Shown here: positions 6,150 to 6,277 of the stretch, piece by piece
How the letters are laid out: each line of letters starts with the position of its first letter
Numbering within the stretch: position 1 is the stretch's first letter
Assembly (NCBI RefSeq): GCF_030371585.1
Contig: NZ_JAUDCE010000076.1
Source of the DNA: Megamonas hypermegale_A
GTDB lineage: Bacteria; Bacillota; Negativicutes; Selenomonadales; Selenomonadaceae
Reading direction: 5' to 3' (one strand)
DNA length: 6,277 nt
Notes under the pieces: model-generated
Seen by the model: only the letters and a program-made list of their open reading frames with translations
Told to the model about the DNA's origin: nothing
Database searches by the model: none
Made by a program: the position numbers and the translations under genes

Positions 6150-6265
6150 AGTGCACGAACTAAGGCACTTTTAAGATAGCTCTTGGTGCTTTAGCACTTA
6201 GAGATATCTTATGCCGTAAGGTGAATTTTCGGCAACTTTTCTTTGTGCCAGCAAAGAAAAATTGC
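6150..6265. other. Chain of hairpins ending the non-coding region
   Basis: Four consecutive stems follow the junction: AGTGC / GCACT (6150-6169); a long interrupted stem 6173-6210, with aagata/tatctt, ctct/agag and gtgc/gcac around a TTTA loop; TGCCG / CGGCA (6212-6234); and a 14-bp stem with one mismatch (6232-6245 with 6252-6265) of the same type as 5796-5828. The last two share three bases, so they compete. No gene is seen from 5786 to the window end. Confidence 0.65.
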
Positions 6266-6277
6266 CCGGCGCAATAT

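Noticed and set aside
5796..6277. CRISPR array or insertion sequence on the right side
   Set aside because: There are no regularly spaced direct repeats and no transposase frame; the signals are inverted stems of different sequences.

Overview
The window looks like an ordinary chromosomal stretch from an anaerobic Firmicute, possibly of the Negativicutes. That placement is only a general impression from moderately low GC, gene content (ThiT, a DUF169 protein, a stand-alone MetF-like protein) and strong AGGAGG-type ribosome binding sites. No rRNA, tRNA, transposase, phage gene or CRISPR array is visible.

Layout, left to right: an imperfect long repeat (1-232) leads straight into a DUF169 gene (257-976, +), which ends at a clear terminator. 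A promoter with a 14-bp perfect palindrome just downstream of it precedes an AraJ/PbuE-type MFS exporter gene (1133-2359, +). A perfect 13-bp stem terminator separates that gene from a convergent two-gene unit read on the minus strand: nfo (endonuclease IV, 3038-3871) followed 15 nt later by thiT (thiamine ECF S-component, 2408-3022). Next come a very acidic DUF6630-like protein gene (4010-4600, +), a convergent small membrane-protein gene (4649-4903, -), and a short MetF-like gene (5042-5785, +) that shares an overlapping divergent promoter region with the small membrane-protein gene. Most units are monocistronic, each with its own terminator or promoter. The genes do not form one pathway. 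ThiT brings in thiamine, the MetF-like protein probably acts in one-carbon metabolism, Nfo repairs abasic DNA, and the MFS protein exports small molecules.

The most unusual content is non-coding. The 492 bp after the MetF-like gene are densely folded: a 33-nt perfect hairpin, a body that matches the left edge of the window in inverted orientation, a probable three-way junction with a 24-bp arm, and a chain of further hairpins ending in a second hairpin of the same type. The left and right copies flank the seven genes as inverted repeats, about 80% alike by hand alignment. Because reading frames are not conserved between copies, the element is best read as a dispersed DNA or RNA element and not as a gene. 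The left copy is cut by the window edge.
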